The position numbers were made by a program, and so were the translations under genes. A DNA stretch of 18,652 nt from Candidatus Saccharimonadota bacterium. Its GTDB lineage: Bacteria > Patescibacteriota > Saccharimonadia > Saccharimonadales > Saccharimonadaceae. Where the stretch lies: the NCBI GenBank assembly GCA_030528815.1, contig JAUMYE010000004.1, forward strand, positions 1 through 18,652, in the 5' to 3' direction. Shown piece by piece: positions 5,843-13,312 of this stretch (position 1 is its first letter; every line of letters begins with the position of its first letter). The notes below the pieces were generated by a model that saw only the letters and a program-made list of their open reading frames with translations, was not told where the DNA came from and ran no database searches.

Positions 5843-7114
5843 TTAGATTCTTGCGATAAGCTCTTCGGTAATATTGAGCTTCGGATACATCGGTTCGATG
5901 TCGTCGATGTCCTTGCCGATGAGCTTAGAGATGGTCTCGAAGTCGTCGACATAAAGCTTACCGAAGTTTTCAGCGCTCGGATGAACCTTGAGGAGCTCGG
6001 TTGCCTGAAGGAAGCCCTCGAGGTAACACTTGTCGCCGTACCAAGCGTAATTCTTGTGGTTGCGACAGTTTGTGCAGCCTCTGTAGGTTCTGGAGACATA
6101 CTTCCAAGCAGACTGTGCGGCTTTTTCCGGTGCCTCGCCTTTCTTAAGGAAGGAAGTGTAGATTTCGTAGCCAGTCTCAGCGAAGCTTGCGCCGTTCATG
6201 GCCATGTTTTCTGCGAAGACATACCACGGTTCCGGTGTAGGTGCAGTTTTTCTGCCACACTCCAATCCTACAGTGATATCGGAGACCTTTGCGAGGCCTT
6301 CGGTGAGGATGGAATTGCGGCGAGAAGCCAGGAATCTTGCAAGCTCGATCGGTGCGCCAAGCTCTCTGCTGAAGAGATGAGCCGTGTTCATATTGTGACG
6401 AACATGGCATTCGATCTCGTGGCCGATGAGAGCGATTGCTTCACGGAGCTTTACGGGCTTTCTAGTGGTAGGCACATAAACCATTCCGCCTGTCATCTTG
6501 GTTTCGACAGTAATGTTCTGGTAATCTGTGCCAGTCTTTACGACCCAGCCGTCATTGGCGAAGCCATACTGCTGGAGCGCATCAGAGAAGAGGGTTGCAA
6601 GTTCGTCGGGTCCGAGCATGGTTTCTTCGGCCTTCTTGATCTGATCTTCGGAAAGCTTGCAATCGATGCGGAATCCCTGAAGCAGGTCTTCGCCGTCAAT
6701 GATTGCATTTGCCTTTCTGACGAGTCTGGTATCAAAGTGGCCGAGATGTGCACGGACGAGTCTCATGGATTCCTCGTCGTCCTTTGCCTCAATACTTTTG
6801 GCAAGATTGACGAAGATAATGAGCTTGTCGACTCCTTCGCCGATAGCCTGTTTGATGAATATGTCGCAGGCGTTCTCTTCGGGGAGCTCATCGATCTTGG
6901 ACTTGAGGAGGCTAAGCTCGTCCCCGTATCTGATGATCTTAAGCGGGTTGTACTCGAATTTGGGATTGTAGGCCAGATTCTTTACGACACTGTCGCACCA
7001 CTTCTGGCGTTCCTCTTCGAGGTTGGTTGCCTTGATCAGCGAAAGTACGCCGATCGCGTCGTTGAGCTTTCTGAGAAGCTCGAGAGTAGCGAAAAGGTCC
7101 TGAGACATTTTCAT
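5843..7114 (-). CDS. DUF1704 / MATCAP-type HExxxH metallocarboxypeptidase
   Basis: A 423-aa protein of the DUF1704 family (bacterial QEGLA-motif proteins, recently tied to the tyrosine carboxypeptidase MATCAP fold). The zinc site is visible: His232, Glu233 and His237 in GHEIECHVRH (HExxxH rather than HExxH) and Glu272 in ILTEGLA as the expected third ligand. The C-terminal YAWYGDKCYLEGF (357-369) matches the family's end motif. Three nearby cysteines (347, 350, 363) could form an extra site. No signal peptide is seen. The start follows AGGAG on the minus strand, with an alternative at the third codon. It has its own promoter (7170-7198) and terminator. Base composition looks richer in G+C than its neighbours by eye. 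The substrate is unknown; removal of a C-terminal aromatic residue is the family precedent. Confidence 0.8.
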   Translation of the reverse strand: MKMSQDLFATLELLRKLNDAIGVLSLIKATNLEEERQKWCDSVVKNLAYNPKFEYNPLKIIRYGDELSLLKSKIDELPEENACDIFIKQAIGEGVDKLIIFVNLAKSIEAKDDEESMRLVRAHLGHFDTRLVRKANAIIDGEDLLQGFRIDCKLSEDQIKKAEETMLGPDELATLFSDALQQYGFANDGWVVKTGTDYQNITVETKMTGGMVYVPTTRKPVKLREAIALIGHEIECHVRHNMNTAHLFSRELGAPIELARFLASRRNSILTEGLAKVSDITVGLECGRKTAPTPEPWYVFAENMAMNGASFAETGYEIYTSFLKKGEAPEKAAQSAWKYVSRTYRGCTNCRNHKNYAWYGDKCYLEGFLQATELLKVHPSAENFGKLYVDDFETISKLIGKDIDDIEPMYPKLNITEELIARI

Positions 7115-7169
7115 GCATAATCAACTCCTAAAGTACAATATTTCACACCCGTAGATGCGATTCGGCTAT

Positions 7170-7198
7170 ATTATACCATATTTTAATTAAAAATGCAA
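7170..7198 (-). promoter_or_regulatory. Promoter of the DUF1704 gene
   Basis: Minus strand: -35 TTGCAT (7198-7193), 17-bp spacer, -10 TATAAT (7175-7170) with TGG just before it. It diverges from the thrS promoter 22 bp away. Confidence 0.75.
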
Positions 7199-7220
7199 GC
7201 ATTTTAAGGGGTGAGAGGGT

Positions 7221-7249
7221 TTGGCAAGTCTGTCTAAAAGTGGTAAAAT
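7221..7249 (+). promoter_or_regulatory. Promoter of thrS
   Basis: -35 TTGGCA (7221-7226), 17-bp spacer, -10 TAAAAT (7244-7249) preceded by TGG. The leader is only about 30 nt, too short for a T-box riboswitch. Confidence 0.75.
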
Positions 7250-7284
7250 AAATAGGTATTATTTAACTAAACGAAAGGGCAGCG

Positions 7285-9033
7285 ATGTCAGAAAACAATA
7301 TAGAAACTATGCGTCATTCGCTCAGCCATGTAATGGCCGCGGCGATTAAGAATCTTTATGCTGCCACAACAACAGTCAAGTTTGGTATTGGACCTGCAAT
7401 CGATAATGGTTTTTACTATGATATTGACTTTGGCGATCTTAAAGTGACTGATGCAGACCTTCCGAAAATTGAGAAGGAGATGCGCAAGATTATCAAGGCT
7501 AAGCTTCCAATTGTTCGTAGCGAGAAATCTCGTGACGAGGCTTTGGCTTGGGCTCGCGAAGGTAAGCAGAAATATAAAGTAGAAATTATCGAAGAGCTTC
7601 CAGCAGACGAGACTATTTCTTTCTATACCCTTGGCGATTTCGAAGATCTTTGCCGTGGTCCTCATGTTGAGGATACGAGCAAGGTTGGCGCCTTCAAGCT
7701 AGACAAGATTGCTGGTGCTTACTGGCGTGGTGACGAGAAGCGCGAAATGCTAACTCGTATTTATGGTCTTGCTTTCGAAACTCAGGAAGAACTAGAAGCT
7801 TACGAGAAGAAACAGGAAGAAGCAAAGGCTCGCGATCATCGCAAGCTTGGCAAAGACCTAGATTTGTTCTGCTTCTCAGATTTGGTCGGTTCTGGTCTTC
7901 CAATGTTTACGCCTCGCGGTACGATCCTTCGCGATATCTTGAATGATTTTGCCCAGAGCTATCGCATCAAGAACGGCTACCAGAAGGTCACGATTCCTCA
8001 TATTGCTTTGGTTGACCTATATAAGACTTCTGGCCACTATGAGAAGTTCCCAGAAATGCTCCAGTTTGTAAGCCAGGAATCTGGCGATCATCTTGCAATG
8101 AAGCCAGTTAACTGTCCGCATCATTCTCAGATCTTCGCTTCACGTCCTCGCTCTTACAAAGAGATGCCAGTTAAGTTCCTTGAGACTACGATGGTTTACC
8201 GTGATGAGCGCAAGGGTGAGCTTGGCGGCTTGAGCCGTGTTCGCTCGATTACTCAGGACGACTCGCACGTCTTCTGTACGGAAGATCAGATTGGTCAGAT
8301 CTTTGGCGAACTTATCGCTTCCGCTCAGGATCTCTACGAGCGCATTGGTATGGATTTGAAGCTTCGTCTCAGCTTCCGTGATGATAGCGATGGCTACACT
8401 GGTACGACCGAGATGTGGGAAAAGGCCCAGAATGCTATCCAGGCGATGGCCGATGAACACAAGATTGATTACTTTATTGGTATTGGTGAAGCGGCAATGT
8501 ATGGTCCAAAGATGGACTTCATGGCAACAGATGCACTTGGCCGCGAATGGCAGGTCGCAACGGTTCAGCTAGACTACGCAACACCAAGCCGCTTTGGCCT
8601 TGAATATGTTGCCGAAGATGGTTCAAAGAAGACTCCAGTCATGGTTCACTGTGCATTGGTTGGTTCGATTGAGCGCTTTATGTCTGTCCTTATTGAGCAT
8701 ACGGCAGGTTGGTTCCCATTCTGGATGGCTCCAGAACAGGTTCGTGTTCTAACTTTGAACGATACGGTTGCAGATTATGCAGAGAAGGTTAAGGCTGTGC
8801 TTGACGAGACTGAGCTCAATGAGCCGCTCGAGCATCGTAAGATTCGCTATACGATTGACGATCGCAATGAGAGCCTTGGCAAGAAGATTCGCGAAGCTAC
8901 AAAGATGAAGATTCCTTGTGCTTTGATCGTTGGTCCAAAGGATGCTGAAGCTGAGGAAGTTTCCGTCCGTCTTCGCGATAAAGAAGAGAAAGTCAAACTC
9001 AAAGACCTTAAAGAATATTTGATTAAGCTTTAA
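7285..9033 (+). CDS. thrS: Threonyl-tRNA synthetase lacking the TGS domain
   Basis: A 582-aa class II synthetase charging tRNA-Thr. The protein opens directly with the editing domain: His11 and His15 in HSLSHVMA, then Cys123 and His127 in DLCRGPHV. The catalytic domain has the zinc Cys in MKPVNCPHH, motif 2 TMVYRDERKGELGGLSRVR, the HVFC histidine, and motif 3 with the third zinc ligand in MVHCALVGSIERF. A C-terminal anticodon-binding domain (about 480-582) follows. The roughly 60-residue N-terminal TGS domain of typical bacterial ThrRS is absent; an in-frame stop (TAA) seven codons upstream excludes a longer start. The ribosome binding site is AAAGGG. It stands as a single gene with a strong terminator. 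Confidence 0.97.
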   Translation: MSENNIETMRHSLSHVMAAAIKNLYAATTTVKFGIGPAIDNGFYYDIDFGDLKVTDADLPKIEKEMRKIIKAKLPIVRSEKSRDEALAWAREGKQKYKVEIIEELPADETISFYTLGDFEDLCRGPHVEDTSKVGAFKLDKIAGAYWRGDEKREMLTRIYGLAFETQEELEAYEKKQEEAKARDHRKLGKDLDLFCFSDLVGSGLPMFTPRGTILRDILNDFAQSYRIKNGYQKVTIPHIALVDLYKTSGHYEKFPEMLQFVSQESGDHLAMKPVNCPHHSQIFASRPRSYKEMPVKFLETTMVYRDERKGELGGLSRVRSITQDDSHVFCTEDQIGQIFGELIASAQDLYERIGMDLKLRLSFRDDSDGYTGTTEMWEKAQNAIQAMADEHKIDYFIGIGEAAMYGPKMDFMATDALGREWQVATVQLDYATPSRFGLEYVAEDGSKKTPVMVHCALVGSIERFMSVLIEHTAGWFPFWMAPEQVRVLTLNDTVADYAEKVKAVLDETELNEPLEHRKIRYTIDDRNESLGKKIREATKMKIPCALIVGPKDAEAEEVSVRLRDKEEKVKLKDLKEYLIKL

Positions 9034-9040
9034 GACGATT

Positions 9041-9064
9041 AGCCGCTCGAAAGGGCGGCTTTTT
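9041..9064 (+). terminator. Intrinsic terminator of thrS
   Basis: AGCCGCTC (9041-9048) pairs with GGGCGGCT (9053-9060), one G-U, loop GAAA, T-run to 9064. Confidence 0.85.
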
Positions 9065-9090
9065 GTGGGTGAGATATTTGATAATGCTTA

Positions 9091-9099
9091 TGTTAAAAT
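9091..9099 (+). promoter_or_regulatory. Extended -10 promoter of the 9118 gene
   Basis: TGTTAAAAT, hexamer 9094-9099. The expected start is at 9105-9107, so the mRNA would begin almost at its AAGGAG ribosome binding site (9108-9113). Confidence 0.6.
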
Positions 9100-9117
9100 A
9101 TACAAAGAAGGAGAGAA

Positions 9118-10086
9118 ATGGAAAATAATTCTATAAATACGGGCGCTCTTGTCTCTTATAATCAGGGTGGCGCAAAGAAAAGTAAGACATCAACAGTATT
9201 GGCAATCGTGTTCTTTTTGACGACACTTGGCTTTGGCGGTGCATTTGCTTGGGCGATGCTTCGTGACGGTGGCGGATCTAGGGCAAATACGGCCGGTAGT
9301 ACTGGTTGCGCTGTCACCGAAGAAGAAGTTGCGACCGCAAAAGAAGGTAGTGTTGGCGAAATCGTTGCTAATTATGATTCCGAGAAGGAAGTCAGGGATT
9401 TGATTAGTGGGATGGTTAGCTATATGGGTACGAAGGGCGATATTGTTTCTCCTCAGTACCAGTCTATGACTTACGATTCCGGTTCGGTTGTTGTAAAGCT
9501 TGATGATGGTGGCTATGTCACTACAGATAAGTCTTATGGTTTTGCGGTTACGCCAAACAATGTCGAGTTGGTTTACTCTTACGAAAACGCTGCCGAGGAA
9601 TATTTAGTATCTCAAGGCTTTACAAAGAATACTGAGTTTAGCGCTGAGTTCGAAAGCGTATTCGATAAGGATAGTGTTCGTTGTGAGTTTTCGAAGAATT
9701 CAAGCCCATTTGCGCTAGTTTGCTCTAATACTTCTTGGTATAAGAAAGATAAGCTAGAACTCATTAAGGCTCTAAAAGAAGCATACGTAAATGGTGGCAA
9801 TACTTTCGGTGATAAGAATATTATCATAGCCGATCCTAGCAAGATTGAAACTAGCCCTAGTGGCAAGTACGAGAGAATTCAGGCTACTATTGGCAACATT
9901 GACTCTCCTGTAGGAAGCGCATATATGATGTTTTATCGTGAGAAAGGTACTACTGAGTGGACTTTCGTAACTGCTGGTAATGGTATTCCATCATGCTCAG
10001 ACTTTGAAGGCGCTGCTAGCGAAGCATTTGCTGGTAGCGGACTTGGCTGTAGTGACGGAAGCGACATTAAGAAGGTTGGCGAATAA
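9118..10086 (+). CDS. Membrane-anchored extracytoplasmic protein of unknown function
   Basis: Not recognised as a named family. The 322-aa protein has a short N-terminal cytoplasmic part ending in KKSKTST (20-26), one transmembrane helix (about 27-50, TVLAIVFFLTTLGFGGAFAWAML), a flexible Gly/Ser/Asn-rich stretch, then an acidic soluble domain with five cysteines, two of them near the C-terminus (PSCSDF, GLGCSDG). With positive charge before the helix the bulk is predicted outside the cell. The start is supported by AAGGAG 4 nt upstream. It is a single gene between two terminators. A cell-surface or host-contact role is possible but only inferred from topology. Confidence 0.85.
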   Translation: MENNSINTGALVSYNQGGAKKSKTSTVLAIVFFLTTLGFGGAFAWAMLRDGGGSRANTAGSTGCAVTEEEVATAKEGSVGEIVANYDSEKEVRDLISGMVSYMGTKGDIVSPQYQSMTYDSGSVVVKLDDGGYVTTDKSYGFAVTPNNVELVYSYENAAEEYLVSQGFTKNTEFSAEFESVFDKDSVRCEFSKNSSPFALVCSNTSWYKKDKLELIKALKEAYVNGGNTFGDKNIIIADPSKIETSPSGKYERIQATIGNIDSPVGSAYMMFYREKGTTEWTFVTAGNGIPSCSDFEGAASEAFAGSGLGCSDGSDIKKVGE

Positions 10087-10100
10087 TAATCACGATTAAT

Positions 10101-10126
10101 AAACTCCCCATTTAGGGGAGTTTTTT
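10101..10126 (+). terminator. Intrinsic terminator
   Basis: AAACTCCCC (10101-10109) pairs with GGGGAGTTT (10115-10123), loop ATTTA, T-run to 10126. Confidence 0.88.
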
Positions 10127-10128
10127 GA

Positions 10129-10137
10129 TGGTAGAAT
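10129..10137 (+). promoter_or_regulatory. Extended -10 of the UvrD-like gene, predicted leaderless
   Basis: TGGTAGAAT with hexamer at 10132-10137, exactly 6 nt before the ATG at 10144. It begins 3 nt after the preceding terminator's T-run. No ribosome binding site is present. Confidence 0.65.
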
Positions 10138-10143
10138 AGAGTA

Positions 10144-12150
10144 ATGGATATCTTGAAGGGACTGAACGAAGCGCAGCAAGATGCTGTAACTACAATGGCT
10201 GGACCAGTGCTTATCTTGGCGGGCGCAGGCAGTGGCAAAACAAAGACTTTAACGCATCGTATTGCGAACCTGATCAAGAATGGAGTTTTGCCTCAAGAGA
10301 TTCTTGCTTTGACTTTTACAAATAAGGCCGCGAAAGAAATGCGTGAGCGTTTGGCGAAGCTTCTAGATATGCCAAACAACTTCAGCTTTATGCCTTGGAT
10401 GGGTACTTTCCACTCGATCTGCGTAAAAATTTTACGCATTGAGGCGGTTAATGTTGGTCTCGATAAGAACTTCGTGATTTATGATTCCGATGATCGCTTA
10501 ACGCTTATCAAGCACTCAATGAAAGAGCTTAATATTAGCGATAAGAATCTAAAGCCTAAGGCGGTAGAGTCTGCGATTTCGAATGCAAAGAACGAGGGCA
10601 AGGGTCCTGACGAATATGCCGCAGAGGCGATTTATCCGCAACAAAAGCAAATTGCAGAAATTTATGAGCGTTACGAAGATAAGCGTTTAAAATCCAATGC
10701 GGTAGATTTTGATGACTTGCTACTTGATGTGGCGAAATTATTTAAACAGCGCAAAGATATCCGCGAGAAGTGGAGTAAAAAGTTTAAACATATCTTGATT
10801 GACGAGTATCAGGATACGAACCATATTCAGTATTCTCTAGTAAAAATGCTTGTAAATGAAGAGCGTAATATCTGTTGTGTTGGTGACGACTGGCAGTCGA
10901 TTTACTCTTGGCGTGGCGCAGATTTTACAAATATCTTGAACTTCGAAAGAGATTTTCCTGGTGCTAAGGTAATCAAACTTGAACAGAACTATCGTTCGAC
11001 ACAGAACATTCTTGATGCAGCGCAAAAGATTATTACAAAAAATACTCAGCGTTCCGATAAGGAATTATTTACAGAACTCGGGAAGGGCGCTCCGATTGAA
11101 GTTCATGGCGCGAAAGATGAGCAGGACGAAGCTGGCTGGGTAGCTCGCCAGATAAAAGTCCATAGCACGACGGGCGGTCGCTCGCTGTCTGATTTTGCTG
11201 TGCTTTACCGTACGAATGCTCAGTCGCAGGCTTTTGAAAAGGCTTTCATTGAGAACCGAATTCCATACAAGTTGGTCGGTGGTGTTAGGTTCTACGACCG
11301 TAAGGAAATTAAGGATATCTTGGCATACCTTCATCTTATTGTTAATCCTACGGACGAAGTGTCGTTCAGTCGCGTAATTAATGTTCCGACGCGTGGAATT
11401 GGCGCCGTATCCTTGCAGAGAATCATGGATGGCGAGATTGATAACTTGTCTCCAAAGATTAAGCGCGCTTATGAGGGCTTTATGGCTTTATTGCAAGATT
11501 TTAGATTGAAGGCTGCTTCTGGGCTTAATCCGGCAGATCTTATTGAGCAGTTGCTCCATAAGATAGGCTATCGTGATTATCTAAATGATGGCGACAAGCT
11601 CAAAGCAGAGGAGCGCAACGAGAACTTGACGGTCTTGGTTGGTGAAGCGGGTGCATATAACAGCTTAGATGAGTTTTTGGCCGATGCAGCACTAATGTCT
11701 TCGGCGGACGAAGCTGCTGGCGATGAAGCTGTAACTCTTATGACTTTGCACGCAGCTAAGGGTTTGGAATTCCCGGTAGTATTCTTGGTTGGTATGGAAG
11801 AGGGTTTGCTGCCTCATGTTCGCTCGATGGACGAATCGGCTGAGGATGTCGAGGAAGAGCGTCGCTTGACTTATGTAGGCATGACACGTGCCATGCAACA
11901 GCTATACATCACCTATGCGCAATCTCGCTTTATGTATGGCGGTAGAAGTTATAACTTCCCATCAAGGTTCTTGAATGATCTGGGCTACAATCCATATGGT
12001 TCAAAGAGTGGATTCGGCGATTTTGATGATGACGACGACTTTGGCGAGGATGATTTTAAAGATTTGGACGGTGATGGTTTTACGGATGATTCCTATTCTG
12101 ACGGATGGGATACTGATCCATTTCCGGATGACGGACCAATATATGAATAA
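10144..12150 (+). CDS. UvrD/PcrA/Rep superfamily 1A DNA helicase
   Basis: A 668-aa 3'-5' DNA helicase used in repair and fork maintenance. Motifs in order: Q-motif region GLNEAQQDAV (6-15), Walker A AGAGSGKT (26-33, Lys32), Ia ALTFTNKAAKEMRER (55-69), Walker B DEYQD (220-224), III GDDWQSIYSWRGA (247-259), IV LEQNYRST, V MTLHAAKGLEFPVVF and VI EERRLTYVGMTRA. The usual C-terminal extension is replaced by a strongly acidic tail (about 620-668) with repeated Asp and a DLDGDGFTD run at 640-648 that resembles a calcium-binding loop. PcrA or UvrD cannot be separated by eye. It is predicted to be translated from a leaderless mRNA. A weak hairpin (12171-12181) followed by T's comes after the stop. Confidence 0.95.
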   Translation: MDILKGLNEAQQDAVTTMAGPVLILAGAGSGKTKTLTHRIANLIKNGVLPQEILALTFTNKAAKEMRERLAKLLDMPNNFSFMPWMGTFHSICVKILRIEAVNVGLDKNFVIYDSDDRLTLIKHSMKELNISDKNLKPKAVESAISNAKNEGKGPDEYAAEAIYPQQKQIAEIYERYEDKRLKSNAVDFDDLLLDVAKLFKQRKDIREKWSKKFKHILIDEYQDTNHIQYSLVKMLVNEERNICCVGDDWQSIYSWRGADFTNILNFERDFPGAKVIKLEQNYRSTQNILDAAQKIITKNTQRSDKELFTELGKGAPIEVHGAKDEQDEAGWVARQIKVHSTTGGRSLSDFAVLYRTNAQSQAFEKAFIENRIPYKLVGGVRFYDRKEIKDILAYLHLIVNPTDEVSFSRVINVPTRGIGAVSLQRIMDGEIDNLSPKIKRAYEGFMALLQDFRLKAASGLNPADLIEQLLHKIGYRDYLNDGDKLKAEERNENLTVLVGEAGAYNSLDEFLADAALMSSADEAAGDEAVTLMTLHAAKGLEFPVVFLVGMEEGLLPHVRSMDESAEDVEEERRLTYVGMTRAMQQLYITYAQSRFMYGGRSYNFPSRFLNDLGYNPYGSKSGFGDFDDDDDFGEDDFKDLDGDGFTDDSYSDGWDTDPFPDDGPIYE

Positions 12151-12185
12151 ACAGGGGTGAATCTCTTGATAAGCGTGGCTTTTTA

Positions 12186-12194
12186 TGTTAGAAT
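12186..12194 (+). promoter_or_regulatory. Extended -10 promoter of the rpsF operon
   Basis: TGTTAGAAT, hexamer 12189-12194. The start is expected near 12200, giving a leader of about 70 nt. Confidence 0.65.
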
Positions 12195-12212
12195 AGAAAC
12201 ATATATTAGCTC

Positions 12213-12251
12213 AGCGAAAGACAGTTTTGTCAAAAATAATGTGCTTTCGCT
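12213..12251 (+). promoter_or_regulatory. Structured leader of the rpsF operon
   Basis: AGCGAAAG (12213-12220) pairs with CTTTCGCT (12244-12251). An inner GACA/TGTC hairpin (12220-12231) can form at the cost of the last pair. The structure ends 6 nt before the rpsF ribosome binding site. Many bacteria have an S6:S18-binding leader here; the CCG bulge typical of that motif is not evident, so autoregulation is only a suggestion. Confidence 0.45.
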
Positions 12252-12269
12252 TTAACCAAAGGAGTGTTC

Positions 12270-12620
12270 ATGCGAGAATACGAATTGACCGTTCTCGTGC
12301 ATCCAGATTTGGAAATGCACCTCGAGACGGCTACCGACAAAGTAAAGGCTCTTATCGAAGCTAACGGCGGTAAGATTGTCAAAGAAGCCAACGAAGGTAA
12401 AAAGCGCCTTGCTTATACCATCAAAGGCCAAGACTTTGCGGTTTACTACTACTACGAATTGGAACTTCCAGCAGAAGCACCAGCAAAGATTAGCTCCGTC
12501 CTCAACATCACCGATGAGGCTATTCGCTATCTTCTAGTTGCCAAAGATCCACGTCGTGAGAAAATGGCTGCAAAACGCCAAGAACGCAAGGCGCAAGAAG
12601 AAACTAAAGAGGAGGAATAA
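12270..12620 (+). CDS. rpsF: 30S ribosomal protein bS6
   Basis: Ribosomal protein S6, partner of S18 on the small-subunit platform. MREYELTVLVHPDLE opens the ferredoxin-like fold, with the conserved GKRLAYTIKGQDFAVYYYYELE in the middle and RYLLVAKDPRR near the end, followed by a charged Lys/Glu tail. The ATG at 12270 is preferred over the in-frame GTG at 12264 because the AAAGGAG ribosome binding site (12258-12264) overlaps that GTG and sits 5 nt before the ATG. The result is a 116-aa protein. It heads the operon with ssb 6 nt downstream. Confidence 0.95.
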   Translation: MREYELTVLVHPDLEMHLETATDKVKALIEANGGKIVKEANEGKKRLAYTIKGQDFAVYYYYELELPAEAPAKISSVLNITDEAIRYLLVAKDPRREKMAAKRQERKAQEETKEEE

Positions 12621-12626
12621 TCAATT

Positions 12627-13088
12627 ATGGCGCGGGGATTTAGTAAAGTAATCGTCATGGGAAATCTAACCAGAGATCCAGAACTTCGTAGCACACCAAG
12701 TGGTACACAAGTTTGTAGCTTCTCGGTTGCAGTAAACCGTAGTTACAAAGGTTCAAGTGGTGATATGGTTGATTCAGTTTCCTACTTTGATTGCTCGGCG
12801 TGGGGTCGCCCTGGTGAAACCATCGCGCAGTATTTGAAAAAAGGTAGTGGAATCTTGATTTCTGGCCGTCTAGAACAGCGCAGCTGGGAAGATAAAGATG
12901 GACAGAAACGCAGTCGCGTAGAAATCGTCGTTGAAGACTTCAACTTCGTCGGCGGAGGTGATGCTCCAGCTGAAGGTGGTTCAAGTCGTGGTGGCGCAAA
13001 GCGCTCCAGCAAGGCTTCTAAAGCTAGCGACGAGGCTCCAGATGATATCTCTGACGAGCCAATCGATCTAAGCGAGATTCCATTCTAA
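12627..13088 (+). CDS. ssb: Single-stranded DNA-binding protein
   Basis: A 153-aa SSB. The OB fold spans about 4-112, with VMGNLTRDPELR, SFSVAVNR, YFDCSAWGRPGETIAQYLKKGSGILISGRL and the WEDKDGQKRSRVEIVVEDF strand. A Gly/Ser/Lys-rich linker follows, then the acidic tip DLSEIPF that recruits repair and replication proteins. The tip ends in IPF as in most bacteria. The ribosome binding site GAGGAA overlaps the rpsF stop. Placement between rpsF and rpsR is the conserved bacterial order. Confidence 0.98.
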   Translation: MARGFSKVIVMGNLTRDPELRSTPSGTQVCSFSVAVNRSYKGSSGDMVDSVSYFDCSAWGRPGETIAQYLKKGSGILISGRLEQRSWEDKDGQKRSRVEIVVEDFNFVGGGDAPAEGGSSRGGAKRSSKASKASDEAPDDISDEPIDLSEIPF

Positions 13089-13103
13089 TATTGAAAGGGA
13101 AAT

Positions 13104-13301
13104 ATGAAGAGATACAAGAACGATCCAAATACCTATTTCGATTATCGTGACGTAAAAACTTTGCAGCGCTATGTTGACGCTTATGGTCGCATTGAGCCAA
13201 TCTCTAAGACTGGTCTTTCTGCAAAGCAGCAGCGCCAGCTAGCAGTTGCTATCAAGCGCGCACGTCATCTTGCTCTAATGCCATTCGTGGCTAACGCTTA
13301 A
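13104..13301 (+). CDS. rpsR: 30S ribosomal protein bS18
   Basis: A 65-aa bS18, compact but complete: FDYRDVKTLQRYVDAYGRIEPISKTGLSAKQQRQLAVAIKRARHLALMPFV covers the whole conserved core. The ribosome binding site is AAAGGGAAAT just before the ATG. It binds with S6 on the platform of the small subunit. It sits 15 nt after ssb and 11 nt before efp in the same operon. Confidence 0.98.
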   Translation: MKRYKNDPNTYFDYRDVKTLQRYVDAYGRIEPISKTGLSAKQQRQLAVAIKRARHLALMPFVANA

Positions 13302-13312
13302 GGTGGTCGAAT

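Noticed and set aside
5642..7120. A 492-codon plus-strand open frame, longer than the gene called on the other strand
   Set aside because: It begins inside tRNA-Val and runs through two terminators. The minus strand carries HExxxH and TEGLA motifs, a ribosome binding site, a promoter and a terminator.
12264..12620. GTG at 12264 as the rpsF start
   Set aside because: It overlaps the ribosome binding site AAAGGAG; the ATG at 12270 has proper spacing and gives the conserved MREYE N-terminus.
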